From NCBI RefSeq assembly GCF_014648775.1, contig NZ_BMRT01000003.1, forward strand, positions 372,001 through 436,000: 64,000 bases of DNA, in the 5' to 3' direction. The DNA comes from Streptomyces abikoensis. Its GTDB lineage: Bacteria; Actinomycetota; Actinomycetes; Streptomycetales; Streptomycetaceae. Both the position numbers and the translations under genes were made by a program. The notes beneath the pieces are model-generated. The model searched no databases and was not told the origin of the DNA. It worked only from the letters and a program-made list of their open reading frames with translations. Each line of letters opens with the position of its first letter. Position 1 is the first letter of the stretch. Positions 1-10,922 of this stretch are shown piece by piece.

Positions 1-101
1 CGACGTATCTGAACCGGCTGTCGGACCTGCTGTTCATCCTGGCGCGGTCGGCGAACCAGGAGGTCGGCGACATCCTGTGGGTACCGGGCGAGAACCGGTA
101 G
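1..101 (+). CDS. C-terminal end of a PduO-type cob(I)alamin adenosyltransferase (partial)
   Basis: Only the last 32 codons are in the window, read from base 3 to the TAG at 99-101. The translated tail contains LNRLSDLLFILAR and ends in GENR. The run L-N-R-L-S-D-L-L-F is the typical last helix of PduO-type ATP:cob(I)alamin adenosyltransferases, which transfer the adenosyl group of ATP to cobalt in corrinoids to make adenosylcobalamin. A gene of this family upstream of the chitinase locus also fits the conserved Streptomyces order. The N-terminal and nucleotide-binding part lies outside the window, so the call rests on this short tail and on context. Confidence 0.75.
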   Translation, partial: TYLNRLSDLLFILARSANQEVGDILWVPGENR

Positions 102-140
102 GCCCCCGGGCCCGCCCCGGCCCCCCCGGCGAGGGGGTGC

Positions 141-185
141 CAGGGGCGGAGCCCCCTGGGAAACGGTGAAAGGGTGGGTCCGGGG
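141..185. repeat. Dispersed intergenic repeat, copy A
   Basis: A short inverted pair around GGGGCGGAGCCCC is followed by GGGAAACGGTGA, then a GGG-rich block ending in GGGTCCGGGG. The same arrangement recurs at 44993-45036 with only two mismatches over about 27 bases. Both copies sit just after the stop codon of a plus-strand gene. This looks like a small GC-rich intergenic repeat of the kind scattered in Streptomyces chromosomes; its role, perhaps at transcript ends, is inference. Confidence 0.6.
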
Positions 186-203
186 GTCAGCCCGCCGCAG
201 GCG

Positions 204-2267
204 CTACCTCAGCCCACTGTCCACGGCATTCATCAGCGTCCCGCTGTCCCCCGACATCTCCCAGATCATCACCCCACCCAGCTTCTTCCCCTTCAGCCAC
301 GCCGTCTTCTTCCCGATCGACCACGCGTCGTCGAACGTCCACCACTGCCCACCGTCCCCGGTGTACCCGTACGTCGCCACCGACGCCTCGTCGTGGTAGA
401 CGGTCAGATTCGGCACGGACGCCAGCAGGTTGTCGTAGCCGCGCGTCCCGGACTCCTCCGGGAACTGCCCCGGCGCCGCGCCCCCGGCGGCCTGCCACAC
501 CCCGTGCGCGCCGCCGTCCGCGACCTGCTGCCAGCCCCGGCCGTAGAAGGCCAGCCCCACGACGACCTTGCGGGGGTCGACGCCCGCGTCGAGGTAGGTC
601 TGGACGGTCTTGTCCACGCTGAACTTCGTGCTGTACGGGTCCTTCGCGTCGGCGTACAGGTTCCCCTGGTGGCCGGTCCGGTTGGGCTCCCAGCTGTTGT
701 CGCTGCCGGAGCCGTGGAAGTCGTAGCCCTGGACGTTGGCGAAGTCCATGTAGTCGAAGACGCTGGGCGTGCCGTCCTTGGTGGTGATGTCCCAGCCCGC
801 GTCGATCTTCGCGGGGTCGGCCGGGGTGAAGGCGGTCAGCAGGTACTTCTTCCCCGTCGCCTGGCTCAGCGCGTCCAGCTGCTTGCGGAACTCCGCGAAG
901 AGCAGCAGGTTGTCGGCCTTGTCGTCCTTGGAGACGTGGTTGCCGGCGTGGCCGTCCGAGCCCGGCCACTCCCAGTCGATGTCGAAGCCGTCGAAGATCC
1001 CGGCCGCCGTGCCGGGGCCGCCACGGCCGTTCGACACGGGCAGATCACCCTTGATGTACATGTCGATACAGGACTTGACGAACTTCTGCCGCGACGCGTC
1101 CGTCTTCGCGACGTCCGAGAAGTACTTGCTGTAGGTCCAGCCGCCGATGGAGATATTGATCTTCAGCTTGGGGTACTTGGCCTTGAGCTTCCTCAGCTGG
1201 TTGTAGTTGCCGGCCAGCTTCTGGTCCCAGGTGTCGCCCACGCCGTCGACGGACTCGCCCGCGCCGAAGCCCTTCTCGTAATCGGCCCAGGAGTCACCCG
1301 CGCCGTCGCCCTGGTTGGGGTCCTGGGGGCCGGGGGTGGTGGCCTTGGTGACGCCGTTGAGGCAGGTCAGATTGACGGGGTCGATGTTGGAGAAGGCGTA
1401 GTTGAGATGGGTGAGCTTCGCGGCGGCGCCCGTGGCGTCCAGGGACTTCACGGTGTAGCCGCGCCCGTAGATCCCCCACTGCACGAAGTAGCCGACCCTG
1501 GCGTAATCGCCGTCCGGCTGGGGGTCGCCGCCGCCCCCGCCCGTGGTCCGTACGGTCAGCGGGGCGCTGGCCGGGCCGGTGCGGTCGGCGGTGTCCCGGG
1601 CGACGACGGTGTAGGTGTACTGGGTGCCCGCGCTCAGCCCGGAGTCGGTGTACGCGAGCTTGGCGACCGTCGCGACCTTCGCGCCCGAGCGGTAGACGTC
1701 GTAGTTCTTGATGCCCTTGCCGCTCGTCGCGGCCGTCCACTTCAGCGCGACGCTGTTCGCGGTGACGGACGAGGCCGTCGGGGTGCCCGGCGCGCCCGGC
1801 GGTTCGTCGCCGGGTGAGGAGCCGTCACAGCCGCCGCCGTTGACCTTGCAGCCGGTGGGGCTGCCGTCGCCCGCGGCGACGAAGCCGAAGGTGACGCTCG
1901 CGCCGGGTGCGATCGTGCCGTTGTACTCGCGGTTCTTGCCGGTGAAGTGCGTTCCGGAGCTGCTGACCAGGGCGTCCCAGTAGGAGCCGACCGTCGTCGT
2001 GGCGGGGAAGTCCCACTCGACGGTCCAGGAGTCGATGCCGGTCGTGCCGGTGTTCTTGATGGTCCAGGCGCCCTGGAAGCCCGTCCCCCAGTCGGAGGTC
2101 TTGACGAATGTCGCCGTCGCGGAGGCGGCGGCATGGGCCGGGGCGGCCAGGCCGACGATCAGGCCGATGGGAAGCAGCAGGGCGGCGACGGCCGCCATGA
2201 CGGCCCGTAAGCGGGGGCGTCTGTGGAGAGAGGGAAGGTGTGCGTGTCCCGGGATTCCTGTGATCAA
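204..2267 (-). CDS. chiC: Secreted family 18 chitinase with CBM2 and FnIII domains
   Basis: Endo-acting chitinase that hydrolyses beta-1,4 links of chitin outside the cell. The 687-residue product has a signal peptide (about 1-46, ending APAHA), a CBM2-type carbohydrate-binding module (about 47-150), a fibronectin type III domain (about 158-245) and a GH18 barrel (about 260-685). The barrel carries the DxxDxDxE signature as DGFDIDWEW, with catalytic Glu near residue 433, and SIGGW earlier. I chose the TTG at 2267 because GAGGAG lies 7 bases upstream; an ATG at 2198 would cut the signal peptide short. It lies directly downstream of chiR and chiS on the same strand, and two chitinase-type direct repeats overlap its promoter. 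The set matches the chiC-chiR-chiS arrangement known in Streptomyces. Confidence 0.93.
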   Translation of the reverse strand: MITGIPGHAHLPSLHRRPRLRAVMAAVAALLLPIGLIVGLAAPAHAAASATATFVKTSDWGTGFQGAWTIKNTGTTGIDSWTVEWDFPATTTVGSYWDALVSSSGTHFTGKNREYNGTIAPGASVTFGFVAAGDGSPTGCKVNGGGCDGSSPGDEPPGAPGTPTASSVTANSVALKWTAATSGKGIKNYDVYRSGAKVATVAKLAYTDSGLSAGTQYTYTVVARDTADRTGPASAPLTVRTTGGGGGDPQPDGDYARVGYFVQWGIYGRGYTVKSLDATGAAAKLTHLNYAFSNIDPVNLTCLNGVTKATTPGPQDPNQGDGAGDSWADYEKGFGAGESVDGVGDTWDQKLAGNYNQLRKLKAKYPKLKINISIGGWTYSKYFSDVAKTDASRQKFVKSCIDMYIKGDLPVSNGRGGPGTAAGIFDGFDIDWEWPGSDGHAGNHVSKDDKADNLLLFAEFRKQLDALSQATGKKYLLTAFTPADPAKIDAGWDITTKDGTPSVFDYMDFANVQGYDFHGSGSDNSWEPNRTGHQGNLYADAKDPYSTKFSVDKTVQTYLDAGVDPRKVVVGLAFYGRGWQQVADGGAHGVWQAAGGAAPGQFPEESGTRGYDNLLASVPNLTVYHDEASVATYGYTGDGGQWWTFDDAWSIGKKTAWLKGKKLGGVMIWEMSGDSGTLMNAVDSGLR

Positions 2268-2331
2268 GGCGTGCTCCTCGGGTGAGGGCCAGAACAGGGT
2301 GGGGGGTGCGCGTTGTGAGGGGAGCGTAAGA

Positions 2332-2364
2332 AGGTCCGTACCAATGGTCAAGAGGTCTGGACCA
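2332..2364 (-). promoter_or_regulatory. Pair of 12-bp chitinase promoter direct repeats (chi boxes, DasR-like)
   Basis: On the minus strand the sequence has TGGTCCAGACCT at 2364-2353 and TGGTACGGACCT at 2343-2332, 10 of 12 positions alike and 21 bases apart. Such paired repeats are established for Streptomyces chitinase promoters, where they mediate chitin induction and glucose repression; the TGGTC-N2-GACC core also resembles DasR operators. They lie about 65-97 bases upstream of the chiC start and overlap the chiR stop codon at 2348. Confidence 0.8.
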
Positions 2365-3043
2365 GACCCCATTCCCGGGCCAGTACGGCCGCCTGCACCC
2401 GGCTGCGCAGCTCCAGCTTCGCCAGCAGCCTGCTCACATGCGTCTTCACCGTCGCCTCGGCCATTCCCAGCCGCCCCGCGACCTCCGCGTTCGACAGCCC
2501 CTCCCCCAGGCACACCAGCACCTCCCGTTCCCGCCGGGTGAGCGTCTCCAGCGCGGCCGCGCCGTCCCCGGGCTCCGGGCGGACGGGCGCGGGGCGCGCG
2601 AACTCCGCGATGAGCCGGCGGGTGACGGCCGGTGAGATCAGCCCCTCGCCCCGGGCCACCGTCCGCACGGCCGCCACCAGGTCCGCCGCCTCGCTGTCCT
2701 TCAGCAGGAAGCCGGCCGCGCCCGCCCGCAGCGCGCCGAAGACGTACTCGTCGAGGTCGAAGGTGGTCAGCACCAGCACATCGGCGACCCCCTCGGCGGT
2801 GAGCAGCCGGGTGGCGGACACCCCGTCGAGCCTGGGCATCTGGATGTCCATCAGCACCACGTCGGGGCGCAGCTCCCGGGCGAGCCGCACGGCCTCCTCG
2901 CCGTCGGCCGCCTCCCCGACGACCTCGACGCCGGGCGCCGAGCGCAGGATGAGCACCAGCCCGGACCGCACCGCGGCCTGGTCCTCGGCGACGACGACCC
3001 GTACCGACCCCGTCACGCCCGTCATGTCCGTCACGCCCGTCAT
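2348..3043 (-). CDS. chiR: NarL/LuxR-type response regulator ChiR
   Basis: Cytoplasmic DNA-binding response regulator of 231 residues. The receiver domain (about 13-130) has the acidic pair at E20/D21, the phospho-acceptor D66 in VVLMDIQMP, and the conserved Lys in LLKDSEA. A LuxR/GerE helix-turn-helix follows near the C-terminus, with LTRREREVLVCLGEG and the ATVKTHVSRLLAKL recognition helix. The ATG at 3043 overlaps the chiS stop by 4 bases (ATGA), which implies translational coupling; an ATG at 3025 is possible. By position next to a GH18 chitinase and a NarL-family kinase it should be the ChiR that activates chitinase transcription. Confidence 0.88.
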   Translation of the reverse strand: MTGVTDMTGVTGSVRVVVAEDQAAVRSGLVLILRSAPGVEVVGEAADGEEAVRLARELRPDVVLMDIQMPRLDGVSATRLLTAEGVADVLVLTTFDLDEYVFGALRAGAAGFLLKDSEAADLVAAVRTVARGEGLISPAVTRRLIAEFARPAPVRPEPGDGAAALETLTRREREVLVCLGEGLSNAEVAGRLGMAEATVKTHVSRLLAKLELRSRVQAAVLAREWGLVQTS

Positions 3044-4239
3044 GACTTCTCCGACCTCTCCTCGTCCACGGGCAGCACCGCCCGGATCGTCCACGTCCCG
3101 TCCACCGGTCCCGCCTCGAACTCCCCGTTCAGCAGCGCGACGCGCTCCCGCATGCCGACGAGCCCGGCGCCCGCGCCCGGCGCCCTCGGCCCGGGACGGG
3201 TCCCGCCCAGGGGGCTCGTCACCCGGACGGTCAACGGACCGCCGCCGTCCCCCCGGTCCAGCTCCACCCGCACCTCGCCGGAGGCGGCGTGCTTCACGGC
3301 GTTCGTCAGCGACTCCTGGACGATCCGGTACGCCGCGAGCTCCACCGGGACGGGCAGCGCGCCCGCTCCCCGGCCGTCGCGCAGCACGAAGGAGAAACGG
3401 TCGTCCCGGACGCTGGTGCGGGCCCGTTCCAGCAGGGCGTCGAGGCCGTCGAGCCGAGGGGTGGGCGTGGGACCGTCCGCGCCGGCCGTCTCCCTCAGCA
3501 GGCCGATCAGCCGGCGCATCTCCGCCAGGCCCTGGACGCTGTTCTCCCGGATCACCCCGAGCGCCTCCCGGGAGGCCGTCGGCTCGTCGATCGAGAGCGC
3601 GGCCGAGGAGTGGATGGCGATGGCGGACAGATGGCCCGCGACCATGTCGTGGAGCTCCCGTGCCATCCGGGCCCGTTCGGCGGCCACGGCCTCGCGCCGG
3701 TCCAGCTCCGCCAGGAGCGCCGTCCGCTCCGCCGTCAGCCGGGCGGCCTCGGCGGCGTCGCGGTGCACCCGTACGCCCACCCCGGTCCAGGCGGGGGCGA
3801 TGGTGAGGACGCCCAGCGCGATGCCGACCAGCAGCGCGGCGGGCTGGCGCATCACCGCCAGGGCCAGCAGCGTGCCGAGCACGGTGAGCACTTCGGTGGC
3901 CCGGGGGATGAACCGGTAGGCGGCGGGCGGGCCGTAGAGCACGGCCGCGTAGACGAGGTCGGTGAACATCCCGACGTTGGCGACGAGGCTGCCCGCGCAG
4001 ACGTCCAGCGCCAGGGCGGCCGTCCCGACGCCCAGCCCCACCAGCGGCGCCCTGCGCCGCAGCAGCTCCGCCCCGGCCATCGCGACGAGGGCGAGCAGCG
4101 CGAACCGCCGCGGCACCGCCGGCAGGGCGGGGCTGCTGATCAGCCCCAGCGCGTACAGCAGGAGCCCGCCCAGCAGTCCGGTGACGGCGACGGCCACGTC
4201 GGCACGCTCGGGCGGACGGAACGGGAGGCTGCGGGGCAT
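3040..4239 (-). CDS. chiS: Sensor histidine kinase ChiS (NarL/HisKA_3 family)
   Basis: Membrane histidine kinase of 399 residues. The N-terminal half (about 15-155) holds several hydrophobic membrane segments with almost no extracytoplasmic domain. It is followed by the HisKA_3 dimerisation motif ARMARELHDMVAGHLS with phospho-acceptor H197. The ATPase part shows the N box ESLTNAVKHAA and a late glycine-rich stretch GAGLVGMRERVALL. It overlaps chiR by 4 bases and precedes chiC, so it is the expected ChiS partner. The signal sensed is not evident from sequence; an intramembrane sensing mode is inferred from the lack of a large sensor domain. Confidence 0.87.
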   Translation of the reverse strand: MPRSLPFRPPERADVAVAVTGLLGGLLLYALGLISSPALPAVPRRFALLALVAMAGAELLRRRAPLVGLGVGTAALALDVCAGSLVANVGMFTDLVYAAVLYGPPAAYRFIPRATEVLTVLGTLLALAVMRQPAALLVGIALGVLTIAPAWTGVGVRVHRDAAEAARLTAERTALLAELDRREAVAAERARMARELHDMVAGHLSAIAIHSSAALSIDEPTASREALGVIRENSVQGLAEMRRLIGLLRETAGADGPTPTPRLDGLDALLERARTSVRDDRFSFVLRDGRGAGALPVPVELAAYRIVQESLTNAVKHAASGEVRVELDRGDGGGPLTVRVTSPLGGTRPGPRAPGAGAGLVGMRERVALLNGEFEAGPVDGTWTIRAVLPVDEERSEKS

Positions 4240-4398
4240 GGACCCATCTCAGCACGTCACCCGGGGTGCGGTCGTCCCCTGCCGAGCCCGGCCGACGGGC
4301 GCGCGCTACATCGAAGGATGCAGTCCCTTCTCCTCACACCGGGTGAAGAAACCGCAGGTCGTGGCCGTCAGGCTGGAGGTGAGAGAAGGGAGAGGACT

Positions 4399-4944
4399 GT
4401 GATCGTCACGCTGATCGTCGCCTGTGAGATCGGCTTCTGGATCCTGCTCGTGGCCGGGCTCAGCCTGCGCTACCTGGCCCGCATGCCGCGTACGGGGGTC
4501 GCGGTACTGCTGCTGGAGCCGGTGCTGGAGCTGGTGCTGCTGATCGCCACCGCGATCGATCTCAAGAACGGCGCGACCGCCGACTGGAAGCACGGGCTGG
4601 CCGCCGTCTACCTGGGATTCTCGGTGGGGCTCGGCCACTCCACGATCAAGTGGGTCGACCAGCGCTTCGCCCACCGCTTCGCGGGCGGGCCGCCGCCGGT
4701 GAAGCCGCCGAAGTACGGCAAGGAGCGCACGGTGCACGAGTGGAAGACCGCCGGCCGCTGGATCCTCGCGGCGGTCGTGGCGCTCGGCCTGCTGCAGTGC
4801 GCCGTCTGGTACGTACAGGGCTCGGGCGACATCAGTTCGCTGCGGAACTGGCAGTCGAAGATGCTGTGGGTCATCGGCATCAACCTGGTGATCGCCGTGA
4901 GCTACACGATCTGGCCCAAGCAGCCGGAGAAGTCAACGGACTGA
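4399..4944 (+). CDS. Multipass integral membrane protein, function unknown
   Basis: A 181-residue protein with four hydrophobic segments: near 2-22 (IVTLIVACEIGFWILLVAGL), 36-55, 118-137 and 155-172. A charged middle section contains VDQRFAHRF, a proline-rich PPVKPPKYGKER stretch and WKTAGRW. The GTG at 4399 follows a purine-rich GAGAAGGGAGAGGA, which is a good ribosome site. It is divergent from chiS and ends one base before the convergent DUF2550 gene. I do not recognise a catalytic motif. It resembles conserved actinobacterial membrane proteins of unknown role. Confidence 0.8.
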   Translation: MIVTLIVACEIGFWILLVAGLSLRYLARMPRTGVAVLLLEPVLELVLLIATAIDLKNGATADWKHGLAAVYLGFSVGLGHSTIKWVDQRFAHRFAGGPPPVKPPKYGKERTVHEWKTAGRWILAAVVALGLLQCAVWYVQGSGDISSLRNWQSKMLWVIGINLVIAVSYTIWPKQPEKSTD

Positions 4945-4945
4945 G

Positions 4946-5401
4946 CTAGGCGACGTTGACTCTCTGCCCCGGAGGCGCCGCCTCCAGCCAGGCCAGGAAT
5001 CCGGTCAGCGCGTCCTCGCTCATGGCCAGTTCCAGCCGCGTCCCCCGGTGGAGACAGAGGAGCACCACGGCGTCCGACAGGAGCGCCAGCTCCTCCTCGC
5101 CCTGGGGGGTGCGGCGCTCGACGACCTCGATGGAGTCCCGCTCCAGCATCCGGCGCGGCCGGGGTGCGTAGGAGAAGACGCGGAACCATTCGACGCGGTC
5201 GCCGTTGTAGCGGGCGACGCCGTAGACCCAGCCCTTGCCGGCGGGCTCCGGGTCGTGCTCCGGAACGTTCCAGCGCAGGCTGCAGTCGAAAGTGCCGCCG
5301 GAGCGCTGGATCAGCCGTCTCCGCAGCCCGAAGACGAAGAGCCCAACCAGCACCAGCAGGACGACGACGCCGCTCACGAGCAGAGCGAGGACCATCTCCA
5401 C
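4946..5401 (-). CDS. DUF2550 family membrane-anchored protein
   Basis: A 151-residue protein with one N-terminal membrane segment (about 4-25, rich in V and L), then FGLRRRLIQRSGGTFDCSLRW and a cytoplasmic domain ending near the membrane. The motif RSGGTFDCSLR and the position beside the ATP synthase operon match the actinobacterial DUF2550 family, whose function is not known. The start is GTG at 5401 or ATG at 5395; AGGAGG sits 4 and 10 bases upstream respectively. It is read in the same direction as atpC but lies downstream of it, separated by a strong hairpin at 5445-5495, so it is probably transcribed separately. Confidence 0.85.
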   Translation of the reverse strand: MEMVLALLVSGVVVLLVLVGLFVFGLRRRLIQRSGGTFDCSLRWNVPEHDPEPAGKGWVYGVARYNGDRVEWFRVFSYAPRPRRMLERDSIEVVERRTPQGEEELALLSDAVVLLCLHRGTRLELAMSEDALTGFLAWLEAAPPGQRVNVA

Positions 5402-5444
5402 CGACCTCCTCGCATCATCTAGAGCAACCGCACCTGCGTTATGG

Positions 5445-5495
5445 CCTCAGCCGCGGACCGCCCTGGAGTTATTCCAGGCCGGCCCGCGGCTGAGG
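5445..5495. terminator. Hairpin between atpC and the DUF2550 gene
   Basis: The outer arms CCTCAGCCGCGG and CCGCGGCTGAGG pair perfectly over 12 bases, and an inner CCTGGA/TCCAGG pair closes a short loop. It lies 24 bases after the atpC stop, as expected for the end of the ATP synthase operon. There is no T-run, which is usual for GC-rich actinobacterial terminators. Confidence 0.7.
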
Positions 5496-5518
5496 GTCGT
5501 ACTCGAAGCGGATCGGGG

Positions 5519-5893
5519 CTAGTGAACGCCCGTGACCGCCTTCAGCCGGACATCGGCACGCCGCTCGGCGGCCGCGTCGGCCTCCGCCTTCGCCCGCTCC
5601 AGCGCCCGCTCGGCGCGCTCGACGTCGATCTCGTCGGCGAGCTCCGCGATCTCGGCGAGCAGCGAGAGCTTGTCGTCGGCGAAGGAGATGAAGCCACCGT
5701 GGACCGCGGCGACGACGACGCCGTCCTTGGTCTTGATGGTGACCGGGCCGGACTGCAGCACACCGAGCAGCGGCTGGTGGCCGGGCATGACGCCGATGTC
5801 ACCCGACGGTGTACGCGCGATGACCAGAGTGGCCTCGCCGGACCAGACGCTTCGGTCCGCCGCGACCAGCTCGACGTGCAACTCAGCAGCCAA
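5519..5893 (-). CDS. atpC: ATP synthase epsilon subunit
   Basis: Small subunit of the F1 central stalk, which couples rotation to catalysis and restrains ATP hydrolysis. The 124-residue product has the beta-sandwich start AAELHVELVAADR, the motif GDIGVMPGHQPLLG, and a two-helix C-terminus rich in Ala and Glu. I chose the TTG at 5893 because GAGGAG lies 5 bases upstream and because the protein then begins as in other Streptomyces; the longer frame adds nothing conserved. It is the last gene of the atp operon. Confidence 0.95.
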   Translation of the reverse strand: MAAELHVELVAADRSVWSGEATLVIARTPSGDIGVMPGHQPLLGVLQSGPVTIKTKDGVVVAAVHGGFISFADDKLSLLAEIAELADEIDVERAERALERAKAEADAAAERRADVRLKAVTGVH

Positions 5894-6023
5894 CGTGGCT
5901 CCTCGGGTCTCCACCCGCCGGGTACGGCGGGTGTTGGGTCAAAGAATAGGGGACGTACGGTCCGGCGGCGGGAGTGCCCCGCCCCCGGACCGTCGATCGC
6001 GGGGGCTCCGAAGAGCCCTCGGA

Positions 6024-7466
<1,443 letters not shown>

Positions 7467-8387
7467 TTATCGGTCACTCCCCGCGGTCGCGTCGGCCAGA
7501 GCACTGGCGCCACCGACGATCTCGCTGATTTCCTGGGTGATGTCGGCCTGTCGGGCCGCGTTGGCAAGCCGCGTGAGCGACTTGATGAGCTCTTCGGCGT
7601 TGTCGGTCGCCGACTTCATCGCCCGGCGGCGGGCCGCGTGCTCGGAGGCGGCGGCCTGCAGCAGGGCGTTGTAGATCCGGGACTCGACGTACCGCGGCAG
7701 CAGTGCGTCGAGCACGGCCTCGTCCGAGGGCTCGAAGTCGAACAGCGGCAGGATCTTGTCCTTGGCCGTCTCCGACTCCTCCTCGGTGACCTCGAGGCTC
7801 AGCGGCAGCAGCCGCTTCTCGACCGGCGTCTGCGTCATCATCGACACGAATTCCGTGAAGACGATGTGCAGCTCGTCCACGCCGCCCTCGGCCGTGTCCC
7901 GCTGGACCGCCTCGATGAGCGGACCGGCGACACGCTTGGCGTCGGCGTAGGTCGGGCTGTCGGTGAAGCCCGTCCACGAATCGACGACCGGGAGCTCGCG
8001 GAAGCCGTAGTACGCGACGCCCTTGCGGCCGACGATGTACGTCTCGACGTCCTTGCCCTCGGCCTTGAGGCGGTCGGTCAGCTGCCCGGCGGCCTTGATC
8101 GCGTTGGACGAGTAGCCACCGGCCAGACCGCGGTCGCTCGTGACGAGCAGGACCGCGACCCGGGCCGGGTTCTCGACCTCGGTGGTCAGGGCGTGCTTGG
8201 TGTTGGAGCCGGTGGCAACCGCGGTCACTGCCCGGGTGAGCTCACTGGCGTACGGAGTGGACGCGGCCACCTGGCGCTGTGCCTTGACGATGCGCGAGGC
8301 GGCGATCATCTCCATCGCCTTGGTGATCTTCTTGGTCGCAGTGACGGACTTGATCCGTCGCTTGTAGACCCGGAGCTGGGCACCCAT
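7467..8387 (-). CDS. atpG: ATP synthase gamma subunit
   Basis: Rotor subunit of F1, 306 residues. It has the N-terminal coiled-coil helix with [19 protein letters not shown], the central [13 protein letters not shown] motif, and the matching C-terminal helix with [16 protein letters not shown]. The two long helices form the shaft inside the alpha-beta hexamer. The start ATG at 8387 lies two bases after the atpA stop. A short insert in the middle, around [18 protein letters not shown], is common in actinobacterial gamma subunits. Confidence 0.97.
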   Translation of the reverse strand: MGAQLRVYKRRIKSVTATKKITKAMEMIAASRIVKAQRQVAASTPYASELTRAVTAVATGSNTKHALTTEVENPARVAVLLVTSDRGLAGGYSSNAIKAAGQLTDRLKAEGKDVETYIVGRKGVAYYGFRELPVVDSWTGFTDSPTYADAKRVAGPLIEAVQRDTAEGGVDELHIVFTEFVSMMTQTPVEKRLLPLSLEVTEEESETAKDKILPLFDFEPSDEAVLDALLPRYVESRIYNALLQAAASEHAARRRAMKSATDNAEELIKSLTRLANAARQADITQEISEIVGGASALADATAGSDR

Positions 8388-8389
8388 GC

Positions 8390-9961
8390 TCAGCCCTCGC
8401 CCAGCAGCTTGCCGTCCGAGGTCTCGAACTGCTGCTTGAAGGACGCGATCGCGTCGCCGACGGCCTGCAGGGTGTCGTCGGACATCTTGCCGCCCTCGCG
8501 GATCGAGGTCATCAGACCCTTGTTCTCGCGGTGGAGGTGGTCCAGCAGCTCGCGCTCGAAGCGACGGATGTCCTCGACCGGGACGTCGTCCATCTTGCCG
8601 GTGGTGCCGGCCCAGATGGAGACGACCTGGTCCTCGGTGGCGTACGGCGCGTACTGGCCCTGCTTCAGCAGCTCGACCATGCGCTTGCCGCGCTCCAGGG
8701 CGGCCTTGGAGGCCGCGTCCAGGTCGGAACCGAAGGCGGCGAACGCCTCCAGCTCACGGAACTGGGCGAGGTCCACACGGAGGCGGCCGGAGACCTGCTT
8801 CATGGCCTTGTGCTGGGCGGAGCCACCGACACGGGAGACCGAGATACCGACGTTCAGCGCGGGGCGCTGACCGGCGTTGAACAGGTCCGACTCCAGGAAG
8901 CACTGGCCGTCGGTGATGGAGATGACGTTGGTCGGGATGAACGCCGACACGTCGTTCGCCTTGGTCTCGACGATCGGCAGACCGGTCATCGAACCGGCGC
9001 CCATCTCGTCGGAGAGCTTGGCGCAGCGCTCCAGCAGACGCGAGTGGAGGTAGAAGACGTCACCCGGGTAGGCCTCACGGCCCGGCGGGCGGCGCAGCAG
9101 CAGGGAGACGGCACGGTAGGCGTCGGCCTGCTTCGACAGGTCGTCGAAGACGATCAGGACGTGCTTGCCCTGGTACATCCAGTGCTGGCCGATGGCCGAG
9201 CCGGTGTACGGCGCGAGGTACTTGAAGCCGGCCGGGTCGGACGCCGGAGCCGCGACGATCGTCGTGTACTCCAGGGCGCCGGCCTCCTCCAGGGCACCGC
9301 GCACGGACGCGATGGTGGAGCCCTTCTGGCCGATGGCGACGTAGATGCAGCGGACCTGCTTGTTCGGGTCGCCCGAACGCCAGTTGTCGCGCTGGTTGAT
9401 GATCGTGTCGATGGCCAGCGCGGTCTTGCCGGTCTGGCGGTCACCGATGATCAGCTGACGCTGACCGCGGCCGACCGGGGTCATCGCGTCGACGGCCTTG
9501 TAGCCGGTCTCCATCGGCTCGTGGACCGACTTGCGGACCATGACGCCGGGGGCCTGCAGTTCGAGGGCGCGGCGGCCCTCGGTCGCGATCTCGCCGAGGC
9601 CGTCGATCGGGTTGCCCAGCGGGTCGACGACGCGGCCGAGGTAACCCTCGCCGACCGCGACGGAGAGCACCTCACCGGTGCGCTGCACCGGCTGGCCCTC
9701 CTCGATGCCGCTGAACTCGCCGAGGACGACCGCACCGATCTCGCGCTCCTCGAGGTTGAGGGCGAGACCGAGGGTGCCGTCCTCGAACCGCAGCAGCTCG
9801 TTCGCCATGGCCGAGGGAAGACCCTCGACCTTCGCGATGCCGTCGCCGGCAAGGCTGACCGTACCGACCTCCTCGCGCGAGGCCGCGTCCGGCTTGTACG
9901 CCTGGACAAAGTTCTCCAGTGCGTCCCGGATCTCCTCCGGCCGGATCGTGAGCTCCGCCAT
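8390..9961 (-). CDS. atpA: ATP synthase alpha subunit
   Basis: Non-catalytic nucleotide-binding subunit of F1, 523 residues from the ATG at 9961. It has the Walker A loop [14 protein letters not shown], the [12 protein letters not shown] strand and the alpha signature [17 protein letters not shown]. The longer open frame to 10195 reads into the intergenic region and lacks conservation, so [16 protein letters not shown] was taken as the N-terminus. A 145-base gap separates it from atpH upstream, the widest gap inside the operon and able to form hairpins. Confidence 0.98.
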   Translation of the reverse strand: MAELTIRPEEIRDALENFVQAYKPDAASREEVGTVSLAGDGIAKVEGLPSAMANELLRFEDGTLGLALNLEEREIGAVVLGEFSGIEEGQPVQRTGEVLSVAVGEGYLGRVVDPLGNPIDGLGEIATEGRRALELQAPGVMVRKSVHEPMETGYKAVDAMTPVGRGQRQLIIGDRQTGKTALAIDTIINQRDNWRSGDPNKQVRCIYVAIGQKGSTIASVRGALEEAGALEYTTIVAAPASDPAGFKYLAPYTGSAIGQHWMYQGKHVLIVFDDLSKQADAYRAVSLLLRRPPGREAYPGDVFYLHSRLLERCAKLSDEMGAGSMTGLPIVETKANDVSAFIPTNVISITDGQCFLESDLFNAGQRPALNVGISVSRVGGSAQHKAMKQVSGRLRVDLAQFRELEAFAAFGSDLDAASKAALERGKRMVELLKQGQYAPYATEDQVVSIWAGTTGKMDDVPVEDIRRFERELLDHLHRENKGLMTSIREGGKMSDDTLQAVGDAIASFKQQFETSDGKLLGEG

Positions 9962-10106
9962 TTGGGTTCCCTGCTCTCCTTGTTGGGCCCGAAGTAATTC
10001 TGGGGGTCTGGGGACGTTCTCCCACAGCAGCCGCGCTGCTCTGGGCCCCCAGAGGACACCGTCGACCCAACTCGGGCCGTCAGTTTGCTCTTGAGTTGGT
10101 GGCTGG

Positions 10107-10922
10107 TCAGCCGGCCATGCGGCGGCTCGCGTCGGCGAGCCGGTCCGCGATGGTGCCGTTGATGACCTCGTCGCCGATCCGCACCTGGACACCACCGAGG
10201 ACCTCGGGGTCGATGTCCAGGTTCAGGTGGACGCGTCGCCCGTACAGCTTGGCGAGCGCGTCACCGAGGCGCTGCTTCTGCTGGTCGGTCAGCGGCACCG
10301 CGGAGACGACCTCCGCGACCATCCGGTCACGGCGGTCGGCGGCCAGCTTGGAGAGGGCGTTGAGCCCGCCTTCCAGGCTACGGCCACGCGGCACGGTCAC
10401 CAGACGGACGACCAGGCGCTCGGTGACCGGGTTGGCCCGGCCGCCCAGCAGCTCGCGCAGCAGGGTCGCCTTGGCGGCCTTGTCCGCGACCTTGTCGGTC
10501 AGTGCGGCGCGCAGATCCGGGTTCGACGCGACGATCCGGCCGAAGCGGAACAGCTCGTCCTCGACGTCGTCCAGGTCACCGGCGCGCTCGGCGGCGATGA
10601 GCTCGGCACCGCTGGCCAGCTCCTCGACCGCGTCCACCAGGTCGCGCGAGCGCGACCAGCGGGAGCGGACCATGCCGGCCACCAGGTCGGCGCACTCGCC
10701 GCCCACCTGGCCGCCCAGCAGGCGCCGGGCCAGCTCGGCCTTGGCCTCGCCGGTCTGCGCCGGGTCGGTGAGGACACGACGCAGCGAGACCTCGCGGTCG
10801 AGCAGCGCGGTGACGGCCGCCAGCTCGTCGGCGAGCTTGGCCGCGTCCACGGCGGTGTTGTCCGCCAGCGCGTCGAGGCGCTCCCGTGCGGAGGCCAGGG
10901 CCTCCCGGCTCGCAAGGCTCAT
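10107..10922 (-). CDS. atpH: ATP synthase delta subunit
   Basis: Peripheral stalk subunit, 271 residues, that joins the b subunits to the top of F1. The C-terminal part shows the family motif [18 protein letters not shown] followed by [19 protein letters not shown]. As usual in actinobacteria the protein is about 90 residues longer than the enterobacterial delta because of an expanded helical N-terminal region. Its ATG at 10922 overlaps the atpF stop by 4 bases (ATGA). Confidence 0.96.
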   Translation of the reverse strand: MSLASREALASARERLDALADNTAVDAAKLADELAAVTALLDREVSLRRVLTDPAQTGEAKAELARRLLGGQVGGECADLVAGMVRSRWSRSRDLVDAVEELASGAELIAAERAGDLDDVEDELFRFGRIVASNPDLRAALTDKVADKAAKATLLRELLGGRANPVTERLVVRLVTVPRGRSLEGGLNALSKLAADRRDRMVAEVVSAVPLTDQQKQRLGDALAKLYGRRVHLNLDIDPEVLGGVQVRIGDEVINGTIADRLADASRRMAG

